IMG/VR virus record: IMGVR_UViG_3300031565_010406
Coordinates: 1 to 35,239 of that record
Origin: a virus
Reading direction: 5' to 3' (one strand)
Length of the DNA: 35,239 nt
Shown here: positions 15,377 through 23,645 of the stretch, piece by piece
Layout: every line of letters begins with the position of its first letter
How positions within the stretch are numbered: the first letter of the stretch is position 1
Position numbers and translations under genes: made by a program
Notes under the pieces: model-generated
What the model was told of the DNA's origin: nothing
The model's database searches: none
Seen by the model: the letters and a program-made list of their open reading frames with translations, nothing else

Positions 15377-16075
15377 ATGCGGGAGCTTGAGTTCGGCGCA
15401 CCCAAGGAGGATTTCCACGCCGCCCTCCTTGACTGGTTCGAGTCAGAGAAACGAGATTTCCCTTGGCGACGGACGCGAGACCCCTTCAAGATTCTCATCG
15501 CTGAGAGGCTGTTGCAGCAAACTCGCGCGACACCAGCCGTGGTTAGCGCATATAAGCGCCTAGTGCGCAGATACCCTACTCCCGCCCGTCTCGCCACCGC
15601 ACAACTGTCTGACCTTGAACACATTATACAGCCGTTGGGGCTGCTCTTTCGGGCAAAGCAGCTGCGCCGCATGGCCAATGAGCTAGTGGACCGTCACTCT
15701 GGCGGCGTACCATGCAGCTACGGGGAGCTGATGGAGCTCACGGGCGTTGGTGAGTATTGCGCATCGGCTGTCTTGAGTTTTGCTTTCGGAGAGGATGCGG
15801 CGGTCGTCGACACCAATGTCGGGCGTTTTCTGTACAGGCTCTTCGACATCAGTCAACCCTTCCCTGCTAACCCTTCGCGGACGAAATGGCTCCATAAGGC
15901 GGCCACGGCGCTGCTGCCTCCTGGTCGCTCCAGGGCCTTCAACCTTGCTGTGCTCGACTTGTGTGCCAAGGTCTGCGCGCCGTCGCATCCGACTTGCGGC
16001 GTCTGCCCCGTGCACGGATTCTGCCGCCACGCTCCGCCGCAGAGCCCCGCGGCCAGTTCACGGGATGACCAGTAG
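15377..16075 (+). CDS. HhH-GPD DNA glycosylase with 4Fe-4S cluster (T:G mismatch type)
   Basis: 232 residues from ATG 15377; an upstream frame start would overlap the endonuclease and add unrelated residues. It is of the MutY/Nth superfamily: FPWRRTRDPF (28-37), Glu43 in AERLLQQTR, hairpin LTGVGEY (121-127), catalytic Asp145 in VVDTNV, and a cluster motif C-x6-C-x2-C-x5-C (Cys200, 207, 210, 216). Position 127 is Tyr, not the Lys of bifunctional Nth. It lacks MutY's C-terminal NUDIX-like domain, and its length matches the Mig.Mth-type thymine glycosylase of a plasmid-borne m5C system. It probably removes T from T:G pairs made by deaminated 5-methylcytosine, replacing the usual Vsr nuclease. 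An A:G-specific activity is the alternative. Confidence 0.85.
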   Translation: MRELEFGAPKEDFHAALLDWFESEKRDFPWRRTRDPFKILIAERLLQQTRATPAVVSAYKRLVRRYPTPARLATAQLSDLEHIIQPLGLLFRAKQLRRMANELVDRHSGGVPCSYGELMELTGVGEYCASAVLSFAFGEDAAVVDTNVGRFLYRLFDISQPFPANPSRTKWLHKAATALLPPGRSRAFNLAVLDLCAKVCAPSHPTCGVCPVHGFCRHAPPQSPAASSRDDQ

Positions 16076-16191
16076 CATCCGTTTTCCAATCGCCACCCCG
16101 CGACCCCACCGGCGCCGACCCTTGGCGACACCGCCTCATGGAGCCCGGCCGCCTGGCCAGCCCACCTGCCGGCACCAAAAAAGGACCGCCT

Positions 16192-16231
16192 GGTGACAGA
16201 CGATCCTTCCTGGTCCTCCGCAGCGGTCACC
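16192..16231. repeat. 40-bp GGTGAC/GTCACC element
   Basis: GGTGAC-N28-GTCACC, between the convergent glycosylase and tail genes. It is the leftmost member of the family. Confidence 0.75.
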
Positions 16232-16352
16232 ACCCCGACCGCCAGCTACGCAAAGCCCCCGCAGCGAAGCAGCCTTGATGACCTTGACGAGGGGTCCAGC
16301 TGCCATGAGCCGCAGGGGCGATTCCGATTATACCCCCTCTTCGCCCTCCACG

Positions 16353-18497
16353 TCAACGCGCCGCCAGCGTCACCCTCTGACCGAACACCACCGGGTGCTT
16401 GGTGAAGTCGTAGTCCTCTTCGATCCCCTTCACCCGGTAGACCTCCCCGGAGACCCCCGCCCTGCTATCCGTCACCGTCACCACGTCGAACAGCTGCAAG
16501 CCCACGTTCGGCAGCGTCGTGAGCTCGCCCCGCTTCCTCGTGGCCTCGTGCTTCCTGAGCTGACCAACCGCCCGGGCGTCGCACTCCGAGGTGCTGTCAT
16601 ACGCATAGTCGAATACCTTCTGCAACCGGTGCCCCACCAGGTCAACCTCGTCATAGTCCACCTCGTCACCAAAGACCGGGACCCCGTACCCGCTCACACC
16701 CGCAAAGACCTCGATGTGGTTATACGCCGCGCTCCGCAACCCGTACCGGCCCGCGATGATCACGTGGTTGCCGCTGCCTCCGTAGGTGTAATCGCTGGTC
16801 TCGCCCGTGGTGAGCTCCTTGAGGTATGGGGTGGTCCCCTCCCAGTAGACGAAGTCCGGCACCTTGGAGAGCGCCGTAAGAACAGCCCCCCGAAGGTCCT
16901 GCCCCGGGTGGATCAGGATCGGCGGCTTGAGCGTGCCTAGCTCGCTGGAGTACTCCCCGCTCTTCGTGCTCACCCGGAACCCCGCCAACGCGAACAGTCG
17001 TTCTACAATCGTCCACGCCGTCGCCTCGCCGTCGGTCCAATGGTACTGCCTCTGCGCAGCCATCCCCGACAGCAGCCCCCAGGGACCGGTCGCGTAGATC
17101 ACCAGGTACCGCCGCCCCTGAAAGTCGATCACGTGCTCATAGTCCTCGACCCACATCGACGGCCACGCCCCGTACTCGCTGCCGGCAGAGGTGACGTACC
17201 CCCGGCTCAGGTTCACCATCGACCCCCGCTTGAACGCAGCCAGCGACCCCGATCCGACGGAGTTCAGGCCGCCGTCGCTGTTGTCCAGCCAGATCTCCGC
17301 GTACATCTCCGGCGCGATCAGCTGACCGTAGTCCACCGACACCCCGGCCGCCTTGTGACCGGTCCACCGGTCCACCAGCTTGTACTTGACCACCCTGGCC
17401 GACAGGTCCACGCTACCCTCGCCGGCAGCCTTGGCCCGGTACGCCGCATTCGAGCACGCAGCGTACACGTAGCCATCCCCGCCCGGCTCATACCCGATCA
17501 CCATGCCGAACGGACCACCCTCGGCCTTGAAGGGGCTCGGATCGGTCCACACGCCCTCCATGAACGTCGGCGCGTAGATGCCCCGCACCCGCAGCACCCG
17601 CGAGTACTCCTCCCCCACCAGGTACCCGGTGAACACCGCCCGGTACTTGTCCACGTAGGTCAGCGACGGCCACGCGTGCGCGAAGGAGGTGCCAGCGTCT
17701 GTGCGCTCGACCGCTACCGGGTCCGCCCACGTGTCCGCGCTCACGTCGACGCCCGCCCCATAGGCCATCGCGAACAGCGCCCACACGAAGTACAAACCTA
17801 CTCCCTCCCCGATGCCAAAGAAAGTGTAGGCGTCCACGTTGGCGCCGAAGAGCATATTGTAGTCGCCCGTCTTGTGACAGGTCAACCCTCGCATTACCCC
17901 CACCCCCGACTTGCCCCAAGACGACGCCCCCTGCCAGACACCCCCGCTCCGCTTCCGCCGGTACACGTGGCACGACGCGGACACGCTGACGTCGTGCACC
18001 GAGAAGAACACGATCGGGTCCGTTCCGCTCAGATGCGCCGCCGCCACGCTCTCCAGGCGATAGTTGCCCGTGCAGGTGTGCACCGTGGCCGCGCTCCCCC
18101 AGGACGCGCCATAGTCCGTGCTCTCCCGGCAGTACAGCACCAGGTCCGAGCTGGAGATGTAGAACCACCACACGTACGCCCCCGAGGTCGCGAGCCACAT
18201 CTGAGCCCACGTCGAGCAGCTGCCCATGCCGCCCGTCCACGTGGTCCACTGCCCCACCGTCGTGGGCGACGTCACCCGCTGGTACTGCGCGCTGCCGGCA
18301 TGAGAGCGCACCCGCACAATGGACTCATCGCCGCAAACGATCATCCCCTGCGCCTCGTCCTCCGACGCGTCGCTATACAGCTTCGACCAGGTCAGGCGCT
18401 GGTGAGGGCCCAGCTTGTCGTAAATCTCCAGCTTCACGCAGGGCTTGGCGCGCGCCTTCTTCTGCCCTGCCAGCAGCGTTCCGCTCAGGGTCTGCAC
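16353..18497 (-). CDS. Phage tail hub/fibre-like protein
   Basis: 714 residues from GTG 18497 with GGGAGGTGACTC upstream. The N-terminus (LLAGQKKARAKPCVKLEIYD) resembles the start of phage tail proteins that begin with a jelly-roll or hub strand. Residues about 60-400 are Trp/Tyr/Gly-rich with repeated beta-blade-like segments. The C-terminal third (TAWTIVERLFALAGF ... LRGAVLTALSKVPDFVYWEG ... VGLQLFDVVTVTD) has the character of a tail-hub or baseplate domain. It is last in the virion operon. A receptor-binding or hub role is the best reading, based on context and composition more than on a firm family match. Confidence 0.6.
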   Translation of the reverse strand: MQTLSGTLLAGQKKARAKPCVKLEIYDKLGPHQRLTWSKLYSDASEDEAQGMIVCGDESIVRVRSHAGSAQYQRVTSPTTVGQWTTWTGGMGSCSTWAQMWLATSGAYVWWFYISSSDLVLYCRESTDYGASWGSAATVHTCTGNYRLESVAAAHLSGTDPIVFFSVHDVSVSASCHVYRRKRSGGVWQGASSWGKSGVGVMRGLTCHKTGDYNMLFGANVDAYTFFGIGEGVGLYFVWALFAMAYGAGVDVSADTWADPVAVERTDAGTSFAHAWPSLTYVDKYRAVFTGYLVGEEYSRVLRVRGIYAPTFMEGVWTDPSPFKAEGGPFGMVIGYEPGGDGYVYAACSNAAYRAKAAGEGSVDLSARVVKYKLVDRWTGHKAAGVSVDYGQLIAPEMYAEIWLDNSDGGLNSVGSGSLAAFKRGSMVNLSRGYVTSAGSEYGAWPSMWVEDYEHVIDFQGRRYLVIYATGPWGLLSGMAAQRQYHWTDGEATAWTIVERLFALAGFRVSTKSGEYSSELGTLKPPILIHPGQDLRGAVLTALSKVPDFVYWEGTTPYLKELTTGETSDYTYGGSGNHVIIAGRYGLRSAAYNHIEVFAGVSGYGVPVFGDEVDYDEVDLVGHRLQKVFDYAYDSTSECDARAVGQLRKHEATRKRGELTTLPNVGLQLFDVVTVTDSRAGVSGEVYRVKGIEEDYDFTKHPVVFGQRVTLAAR

Positions 18498-18785
18498 GAG
18501 TCACCTCCCAGGTAGTTATCCACCGTTTGGGGATAACCTGTCCACACGCGAGGACCAGGTGGTGCCGAGGGCACCAGGGGTGATGCCGCCGGCACCAGGG
18601 GTGGTGTCAGGGGCACCAGGGGTGATGCCGCGGGCACCACAAATAAGAACAATGAAGAAGACGAAAAAAAAAGACGAAAGAACAACAAAAGCCCTGGCGC
18701 TTTTTTTCTTTCAACGATCTCTGCTTTTTTCTCTCTCAACGATCTCTGCGCTTGCTGTTGACAACCTGGTTCTCCGTGACCAACT
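18498..18785. other. Candidate replication origin: iterons, DnaA-like boxes, A-rich tract
   Basis: Next to the tail gene start are two inverted DnaA-box-like sites, TTATCCACC (18516-18524) and TGGGGATAA (18528-18536). Then come four 21-bp iterons (18558-18641), then an A-rich tract (about 18642-18700) with AAAAGC-CCTGGC-GCTTTT near 18690-18707, and two CAACGATCTCTGC repeats (about 18713-18750). Boxes, iterons and a nearby A/T-rich segment are the usual parts of a theta origin. The hairpin with its T tract could alternatively be a terminator. Confidence 0.45.
18558..18641. repeat. Four 21-bp direct repeats (iterons)
   Basis: Units start at 18558, 18579, 18600 and 18621, with consensus GGTGATGCCGCGGGCACCAG. 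Each unit is itself an imperfect palindrome (GGTG..GCC/GGC..CACC). The period equals two helical turns, so bound proteins would align on one face. Confidence 0.85.
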
Positions 18786-18825
18786 GGTGACAGCACCTGG
18801 TTGCCGGCGGGATCCGCGCGTCACC
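18786..18825. repeat. 40-bp GGTGAC/GTCACC element
   Basis: GGTGAC-N28-GTCACC, centre TTGCCGGCGG. First of a cluster of three behind the lysin gene. Confidence 0.75.
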
Positions 18826-18859
18826 ATCTCGACGAGGGCATTTGCGCCTTCCAGGGCTT

Positions 18860-18899
18860 GGTGACGGCGCCGAGCTGCCGGCACTTCCCAGCCGTCACC
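18860..18899. repeat. 40-bp GGTGAC/GTCACC element
   Basis: Arms GGTGACGGC/GCCGTCACC pair over 9 bp; centre CTGCCGGC. Confidence 0.75.
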
Positions 18900-18913
18900 A
18901 TCTTGGAGCAGTT

Positions 18914-18953
18914 GGAGACAGCATCGATGCCCGGGCCCGACGTCGGTGTCACC
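18914..18953. repeat. 40-bp GGTGAC/GTCACC element, imperfect
   Basis: GGAGAC-N28-GTCACC. Its right end is one base from the stop codon of the lysin gene. Confidence 0.65.
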
Positions 18954-18954
18954 A

Positions 18955-21069
18955 TCAGTCGACGTCTTCCACATCGGTCTCGAACCCATGCTCCGCGCGC
19001 AGCCGCTCACTCAGGGCCTGGGCCTCGTCCCGGTCCATCGTCTCCGTCACCAGCCGGCTACCCTCAACCCTAGCCCAGTCCCCTCCCCACTGCCGGCCCT
19101 TCCACAGAGCGTCAACCAGCTTCTCGCCCGGGCACTCCGTGGCCACCACGCGACCATGAGGAATCACGTACAGCGCACGGCGCCGCCCCCATCCTCCGCC
19201 GAAGAACTCCGGAAGCACCCACCACATCAGCCGCCGCAGCGTGTCCAGCTGGGCGCTGTTCGGCTGCCGCTGCCTGTAATCACCCAGGACACACACCGAC
19301 ACACTCTGAGCGTTGACCAGTGCATCCCCGCTATTTGGCAGTTCGTAGCACAGCCGGCCGGTGAACGCCAGGCCACCGTCGAACCCGATGCAGAAGTGGT
19401 AGGGGATCGTGGGATCGCCCAGCTCCAGGACCCGGTATCTGGCCACGGAAAGAGCCGTCTGGCTCATCAACACGGACCCGCTGTGATGGACGACCCCGAA
19501 GCGCACGTCGCCGAACGGCCTCCAGAGATTGTACAGCGCCGGCATGTTGGAGAAGGACTCGATCTCGTCTCTCAGGTCCACCACGCCCTCGATGCCGGCG
19601 GCGGGGAACGCCTTCATGAGGTTGTACTCATCACCTGCCGGAGGTGGTGGCTCCGGTGGCTGTGGTGGCTCGGGTACGTCCTGGCCCTGCACCCGCTCAA
19701 AGAACACCAGCACCGGGCGATGCCCTTTGTACCGATGGTCCAGGTTCTCCGCGTAGAGTCCCAGGCCAGACACCCGCTGGCTGTTCCCGACCACTTCCAC
19801 GGCGTAGGCTCCCCACGGCGCGAACATGGGCATCGACGCCGCCCACTCCCTGGCCCCCGGAGGAGCCAACGGGTCCGCCTGGGGCGACCGGAAGACCTCG
19901 CCCCCTGGCCACGAGAACCGCACCTGAGCACCGGTCCCAGGAGGGAGGACCGCGAACAGGCTGAAGTTGTTCGTCTCTGGCTGGACCTCCACCCGGCACA
20001 CCGACCACTGCGGCGCGCTTGGGTCTTGCGGCGCCGTCCACTCCACTGCCTCGATCATGGGCTCCGTCAGCGCGTCCCAGTCCCAAGTGTCCGCCGCCGG
20101 GTCCATGGGCGGGGCGGGCACTGGCTCCGGCAGCGGGTCGCCGCCTTTGCAGGCGAGCTCCACCGCGTACACGACCGGCCGGTGACTCTCAGGGTTCGGG
20201 CCATCGCTGTGGCAGAAGGCGAACCAGCCAGCGCCGGGATCCCCACCAATCCAGAGGGAGATGCCCTTGACCTGCGGGTACTTCTCTCCCAGCAGTTCCA
20301 GATACGCCACGGTCTCCTGCGCCCTCACCGTGTTCTGGTCAGCAGCCTGGCCCGAGTTGACGCCATACGCCCCCTCGACGATGTAGACGTCCTTGCCCCG
20401 CAGGTACCGCTCGTACTCCAAGAACCGCAGCCCATGGGCGCGCTCCGCGTACTGACCCGGGTGCATGCCGTAGCAGTGCACGAAGTGCACATCCAGGGCG
20501 CTCAGGGCATCCTTGCAGGGACTGGACTCGAAGGTCATATCCTCGCCGTGGTAGTAGTAGACGCCGGCAGGATCGTTCGAGAAACGCACGTCTCGGTTCC
20601 CGACCGTGAGGTGAGGACCACCCACGCGCAGCCCCGGCATGTCCTGGTGCACCCGCTCAATGAAGATCAGCAAGGCCTCGTTGTACCGCTTCATGGCGTC
20701 CTCAGTGTCGCCGAACCCCTCCCACTGCGGCGCCCACCCCGGCATGTTCGGCTCGTTGAAGGGCTTCCCGATCAAGTACTCGACGGGGATGCCGGCAGCG
20801 ACGCACCTGTCAGCCGTGGCCATGGTTTCGCTGGCGTGAGCCCCCCACTTCGCCGGACCGCCCCGCGAAGGCTCATAGTAGCGCCGCAGCACCAGCGGTG
20901 GACGGCCCCCCAGCTCCCACGCGTCCCGCAAGAGATCGGGCTGCTGGTTGACCACCCCATCCATCGCCAGCAGCAGGCTGAGGGGCTTCCACCTAGCGAT
21001 GATGTCCATATCAGCAGGCGTGATCCCCGAACCGTTGTGGAAGTGCAGCCCAGGCCTCAACATGCTCAT
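18955..21069 (-). CDS. Glycosidase-like/N-acetylmuramoyl amidase fusion (lysin or tail lysin)
   Basis: 704 residues; two adjacent starts (21069 and 21063) both follow GGAGG. Residues 1-310 look like a glycoside-hydrolase TIM barrel (GLHFHNGSG, an early DGVVN, IGKPFNEPNMPGW with the NEP acid pair, VEGAYGVNSG, ISLWIGGDPG). About 320-480 is a Pro-rich link with a beta domain, ending in PPQPPEPPPP. From about 524 there is an amidase_2/PGRP domain: FGVVHHSGS (His528/529), PYHFCIGFDGG, SVSVCVLGDY, IPHGR (His638), TECPG (Cys646), with zinc ligands in place. It should cut sugar and peptide links of the cell wall during entry or release. Its position next to the SleB-type gene suggests a lysis block. 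Confidence 0.82.
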   Translation of the reverse strand: MSMLRPGLHFHNGSGITPADMDIIARWKPLSLLLAMDGVVNQQPDLLRDAWELGGRPPLVLRRYYEPSRGGPAKWGAHASETMATADRCVAAGIPVEYLIGKPFNEPNMPGWAPQWEGFGDTEDAMKRYNEALLIFIERVHQDMPGLRVGGPHLTVGNRDVRFSNDPAGVYYYHGEDMTFESSPCKDALSALDVHFVHCYGMHPGQYAERAHGLRFLEYERYLRGKDVYIVEGAYGVNSGQAADQNTVRAQETVAYLELLGEKYPQVKGISLWIGGDPGAGWFAFCHSDGPNPESHRPVVYAVELACKGGDPLPEPVPAPPMDPAADTWDWDALTEPMIEAVEWTAPQDPSAPQWSVCRVEVQPETNNFSLFAVLPPGTGAQVRFSWPGGEVFRSPQADPLAPPGAREWAASMPMFAPWGAYAVEVVGNSQRVSGLGLYAENLDHRYKGHRPVLVFFERVQGQDVPEPPQPPEPPPPAGDEYNLMKAFPAAGIEGVVDLRDEIESFSNMPALYNLWRPFGDVRFGVVHHSGSVLMSQTALSVARYRVLELGDPTIPYHFCIGFDGGLAFTGRLCYELPNSGDALVNAQSVSVCVLGDYRQRQPNSAQLDTLRRLMWWVLPEFFGGGWGRRRALYVIPHGRVVATECPGEKLVDALWKGRQWGGDWARVEGSRLVTETMDRDEAQALSERLRAEHGFETDVEDVD

Positions 21070-21083
21070 CCTCCGACCTCCTT

Positions 21084-21123
21084 GGTGTCAATTGGCGACG
21101 TGGCCACCTCGAGCTCAGTCACC
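21084..21123. repeat. 40-bp GGTGAC/GTCACC element
   Basis: GGTGTC-N28-GTCACC. Its right end overlaps the stop codon of the HNH gene. Confidence 0.6.
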
Positions 21124-21556
21124 ACGCGCACCAGGGCGCCACCCGCCAGATGCACAGCTGACCCAGGACCACCCCGGCCACTCCCACCGCCAGTGTAATG
21201 CACAATCCGATGCACAGCCCCGTGACCAAGCCATGGGTCGCGTGTTCGAGCACCCTCCCTTGCACTCCTTGGGCCACCCGCGCCGGCCAGAGGCGCATCT
21301 GCTGATCATCCTCTGGCCCGTACTTGCTCTGTCTCGCACACGCCACCATGTGACACCGCTGGCACAGCGCCACCGTGTTCTCAGGGGCGTTGTTCATGGG
21401 GTTGCCGTCCCGGTGGTGCACCGTCAGCACATACCCCGCGGCCCAATCGTTCGCGTGCCCACAGTCCGGATTCTCGCAGCACCACCCGGCCCGATCCTTG
21501 ACCGCCGTCGCGATCTCTTTCCAGTTGTCAGCGTACCCATCACTCACAGAACACAT
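21119..21556 (-). CDS. HNH protein with C-terminal membrane segment
   Basis: 145 residues from ATG 21556, preceded by GGGAG and overlapping the end of the SleB-type gene. HNH motif: CCENPDCGHA, then LTVHHRDGNPMNNAPEN, and ALCQRCH, with two Cys pairs for a structural zinc and His-His-Asn for the metal. Near TerL, HNH proteins often aid packaging-linked DNA cleavage. The unusual part is a hydrophobic C-terminal stretch (LVTGLCIGLCITLAVGVAGV and on), which suggests membrane anchoring. The longer frame starting at 21859 is a shadow of the SleB-type gene. Confidence 0.8.
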   Translation of the reverse strand: MCSVSDGYADNWKEIATAVKDRAGWCCENPDCGHANDWAAGYVLTVHHRDGNPMNNAPENTVALCQRCHMVACARQSKYGPEDDQQMRLWPARVAQGVQGRVLEHATHGLVTGLCIGLCITLAVGVAGVVLGQLCIWRVAPWCAW

Positions 21557-22028
21557 GATCTCCCACCCTTTCGCAGTTGTAGAGCCAGGGAGGCAGTCCC
21601 CCCGGCCAGTAGTTCGGGTTATCGAAGTGCGTCTTGTCGGCCAGCTCAGGCGGTGGCTGCCACGAGCCGTCGTACACCGCCAGCGCCAGCGCCCACACGT
21701 GGTGCCAGTTTTCCCCGGATCCCACGCGCAGCTGTCGCCACCACCGCGGGTGATGCGCTTCCATCCAGCGCTCGATGCACCAGGGATCGTCGGGAAAGGC
21801 CCCCTGGCTCTCACACTCCAGCACCGCCAGCCGCAGGGAGTGCCCGGGCCCGTAGACATCGCCGCCCCACACCGCGAACTGACGCGGCTGGAACAGCGTC
21901 TGCTCGATCTGCTCGCCGCCCGCCCGGTTCATCGCCACCTGCGCCACCATGGCCTTGCCCACGTCCGGCTGGTTGCGGGCCTCCATGATCATCGTCAGCG
22001 CCAGCAGAGCTACACGCCACGTGTCCAT
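21540..22028 (-). CDS. SleB-type cell-wall hydrolase
   Basis: 162 residues from ATG 22028, preceded by GGAGGCAAG; the upstream frame extension is rejected. Signs of the Hydrolase_2/SleB fold: ALTMIMEARNQPDVGKAMVA with the catalytic-type Glu in MEAR, VAMNRA, FQPRQFAVWGG, LAVYDGSW, and the late THFDNPNYWP. These enzymes are lytic transglycosylase-like and cleave the glycan strands. It sits between TerL and the HNH gene, with the amidase fusion further down, giving a phage lysis block with two glycan-active enzymes. Confidence 0.85.
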   Translation of the reverse strand: MDTWRVALLALTMIMEARNQPDVGKAMVAQVAMNRAGGEQIEQTLFQPRQFAVWGGDVYGPGHSLRLAVLECESQGAFPDDPWCIERWMEAHHPRWWRQLRVGSGENWHHVWALALAVYDGSWQPPPELADKTHFDNPNYWPGGLPPWLYNCERVGDHVFCE

Positions 22029-22039
22029 CTTGCCTCCCT

Positions 22040-22079
22040 GGTGACAGCCGGCCGAGATCTCCGAGCTGCACCTGGCACC
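22040..22079. repeat. 40-bp GGTGAC/GTCACC element
   Basis: GGTGAC-N28-GGCACC. It begins 12 bp upstream of the SleB-type start and ends 2 nt from the TerL stop. Confidence 0.65.
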
Positions 22080-22081
22080 AC

Positions 22082-23587
22082 TCAGAACTCCCCTTCGTCG
22101 ATATCCTCCAGCACGTCCCTCGCCTCGATCACCGCTGACTTCCCCGGCATCGTCCACGTAGCTGAATCAAGCTCCGCCACAAGGGCAGCAGAAAGCACCC
22201 GATCATCGTGCACCTTCGCGTCCGGTACTCCCCACTTCATGCGCTTCTCTTCGCCCTCAGACACCTCATAGCGGCACTGCTCCACCTGGGTCCAGAACTC
22301 CGACCAGTCGCGAGAGCCATCGTCCCGGAAGTACTTGAAGCGACCAGTCTCCACCACGCTGAGGAAGTCCCATCCCAGGTCGCTCTTCCGCTTCGGAGGC
22401 GAGAACTGAAACGGGATCACCCGCTCACCAAACGCCTGCCGCGACGACAGGAAGCTCACCAGCCCCGCGCCCACTCCGGACGCATCGGCCACAATGTGAC
22501 GCACCTTCCAATGCTCGAAGTACGCCCGCAGCTTGGCGTACAGCCGCGTGTGTCTCGTGCCGGCATCAGCCAGGACGTCCACCGCCTCGTACGTCGGCGC
22601 TGCTAGAAGTGGATCGCGCACCGTCCTCAGGTCCACCCGGAAGATCGTGGCGACCGTAAGGTCCTTCGTCGGTCTCGCCTGCCGGAGCTCATCGCCGGTC
22701 ATCTCTTCGTCCTGCCCCGCCACGTCGAGCGTAGCCACGTAGACCGTCTCTAGCTCCGGAGAGCGCAGCCGCTTGTGGCCACCCTGCATCAACGCCTGCC
22801 GCCGGTCATCGAACATGCGCCCCTCAGAGTCGATCTCTTCCAGGCAATACTGAGTCTTGACCATCGGATGATGCCGGCCCTTCCTGGCGATCTCCTTGCG
22901 CACGTGCTCACCATACGCCGGCACTTCCTTGGCCACTTCCTCCCACGGCACGAAGAACACCCGCTGCTGGCCGTCGCCCTCTTCCTCCCGCCGCAGGTCC
23001 CGCACCACCTTCGCGAGCATCGTCCGCGAGGTCCACACCGTCCCGTAAAAGACCCTGGTGGCGTTCGTCGAGGCGCCCATGGGCGTGAAGTCGACTTCCC
23101 ACTTGTCCTCGTCCACGTCCTGCGCCTCGTCGCACTCCAACAGCAGAGATGCTGTAGCACCCACAACTTGAGACGACGGATCAGCCGAGAGGAAGATCAC
23201 GCAGGCCTTGCCCAGGAAGGTCATGTACCCCTCGCGAGTGCGCACCTTCGAGCGGTTCCAGGGGTTGTCGAGGACGTCTTCGAGGCGGAGCTTGGAGTTG
23301 ATCAGCTGAGGCTTGTAGGTCGGGGCCGCCTTGACCATCTGGCCACCCTTCCGCTGGTACAGGTTGAGCAGGTACGCCTCAAGCTGGGCGCTGACCTCGT
23401 TCTTGCCCGCCTGCCGCGAGAACACCACCGCAAACGAGAGGCCCCGCTGATTGAGGACCGAGTCCAGGATCGCATACGCCGGAGCCAGCTGGTACTCTCG
23501 CAGCGGACGCTCGACTACCAGCTTCGAAAACCACCGGATGTCCGAGAGGAACCGCCTGACCACGTGCTCGATGGGACGAACCGCCAC
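22082..23587 (-). CDS. Terminase large subunit
   Basis: 501 residues from GTG 23587 with GGAGGGGGTGAGC upstream. The ATPase half has Walker A-like SRQAGKNE (58-65) and Walker B LLLECDEAQD (148-157). The nuclease half has LDVAG (Asp288), VADASGVG (Asp368) and HDDRVLSAAL (Asp461/462). It is the motor that cuts and pumps DNA into the head. It lies eight genes from the small terminase, after the head genes, whereas most phages place TerS-TerL-portal in a row. The gene is intact. Confidence 0.93.
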   Translation of the reverse strand: MAVRPIEHVVRRFLSDIRWFSKLVVERPLREYQLAPAYAILDSVLNQRGLSFAVVFSRQAGKNEVSAQLEAYLLNLYQRKGGQMVKAAPTYKPQLINSKLRLEDVLDNPWNRSKVRTREGYMTFLGKACVIFLSADPSSQVVGATASLLLECDEAQDVDEDKWEVDFTPMGASTNATRVFYGTVWTSRTMLAKVVRDLRREEEGDGQQRVFFVPWEEVAKEVPAYGEHVRKEIARKGRHHPMVKTQYCLEEIDSEGRMFDDRRQALMQGGHKRLRSPELETVYVATLDVAGQDEEMTGDELRQARPTKDLTVATIFRVDLRTVRDPLLAAPTYEAVDVLADAGTRHTRLYAKLRAYFEHWKVRHIVADASGVGAGLVSFLSSRQAFGERVIPFQFSPPKRKSDLGWDFLSVVETGRFKYFRDDGSRDWSEFWTQVEQCRYEVSEGEEKRMKWGVPDAKVHDDRVLSAALVAELDSATWTMPGKSAVIEARDVLEDIDEGEF

Positions 23588-23603
23588 CGCTCACCCCCTC
23601 CAT

Positions 23604-23644
23604 GGTGACAGGATGATCACCGGCTGCCGGCACGCCCTGTCACC
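23604..23644. repeat. 41-bp GGTGAC/GTCACC element
   Basis: ATGGTGACAGG pairs perfectly with CCTGTCACCAT (11 bp); inner CCGGCTGCCGGC. Its right end is one base from the stop codon of the adaptor gene. Confidence 0.8.
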
Positions 23645-23645
23645 A

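Noticed and set aside
16158-16231. Terminator between the convergent glycosylase and tail genes
   Set aside because: GGACC/GGTCC arms are short and the only run is six A on one side. The 40-bp element explains the symmetry better.
17040-18515. 491-residue forward frame opposite the tail gene
   Set aside because: Arg/His/Pro-rich shadow of a GC-rich coding strand, with no ribosome site or domain.
18946-21198. 750-residue forward frame opposite the lysin
   Set aside because: Antisense shadow; the minus strand has clear amidase motifs and a good start.
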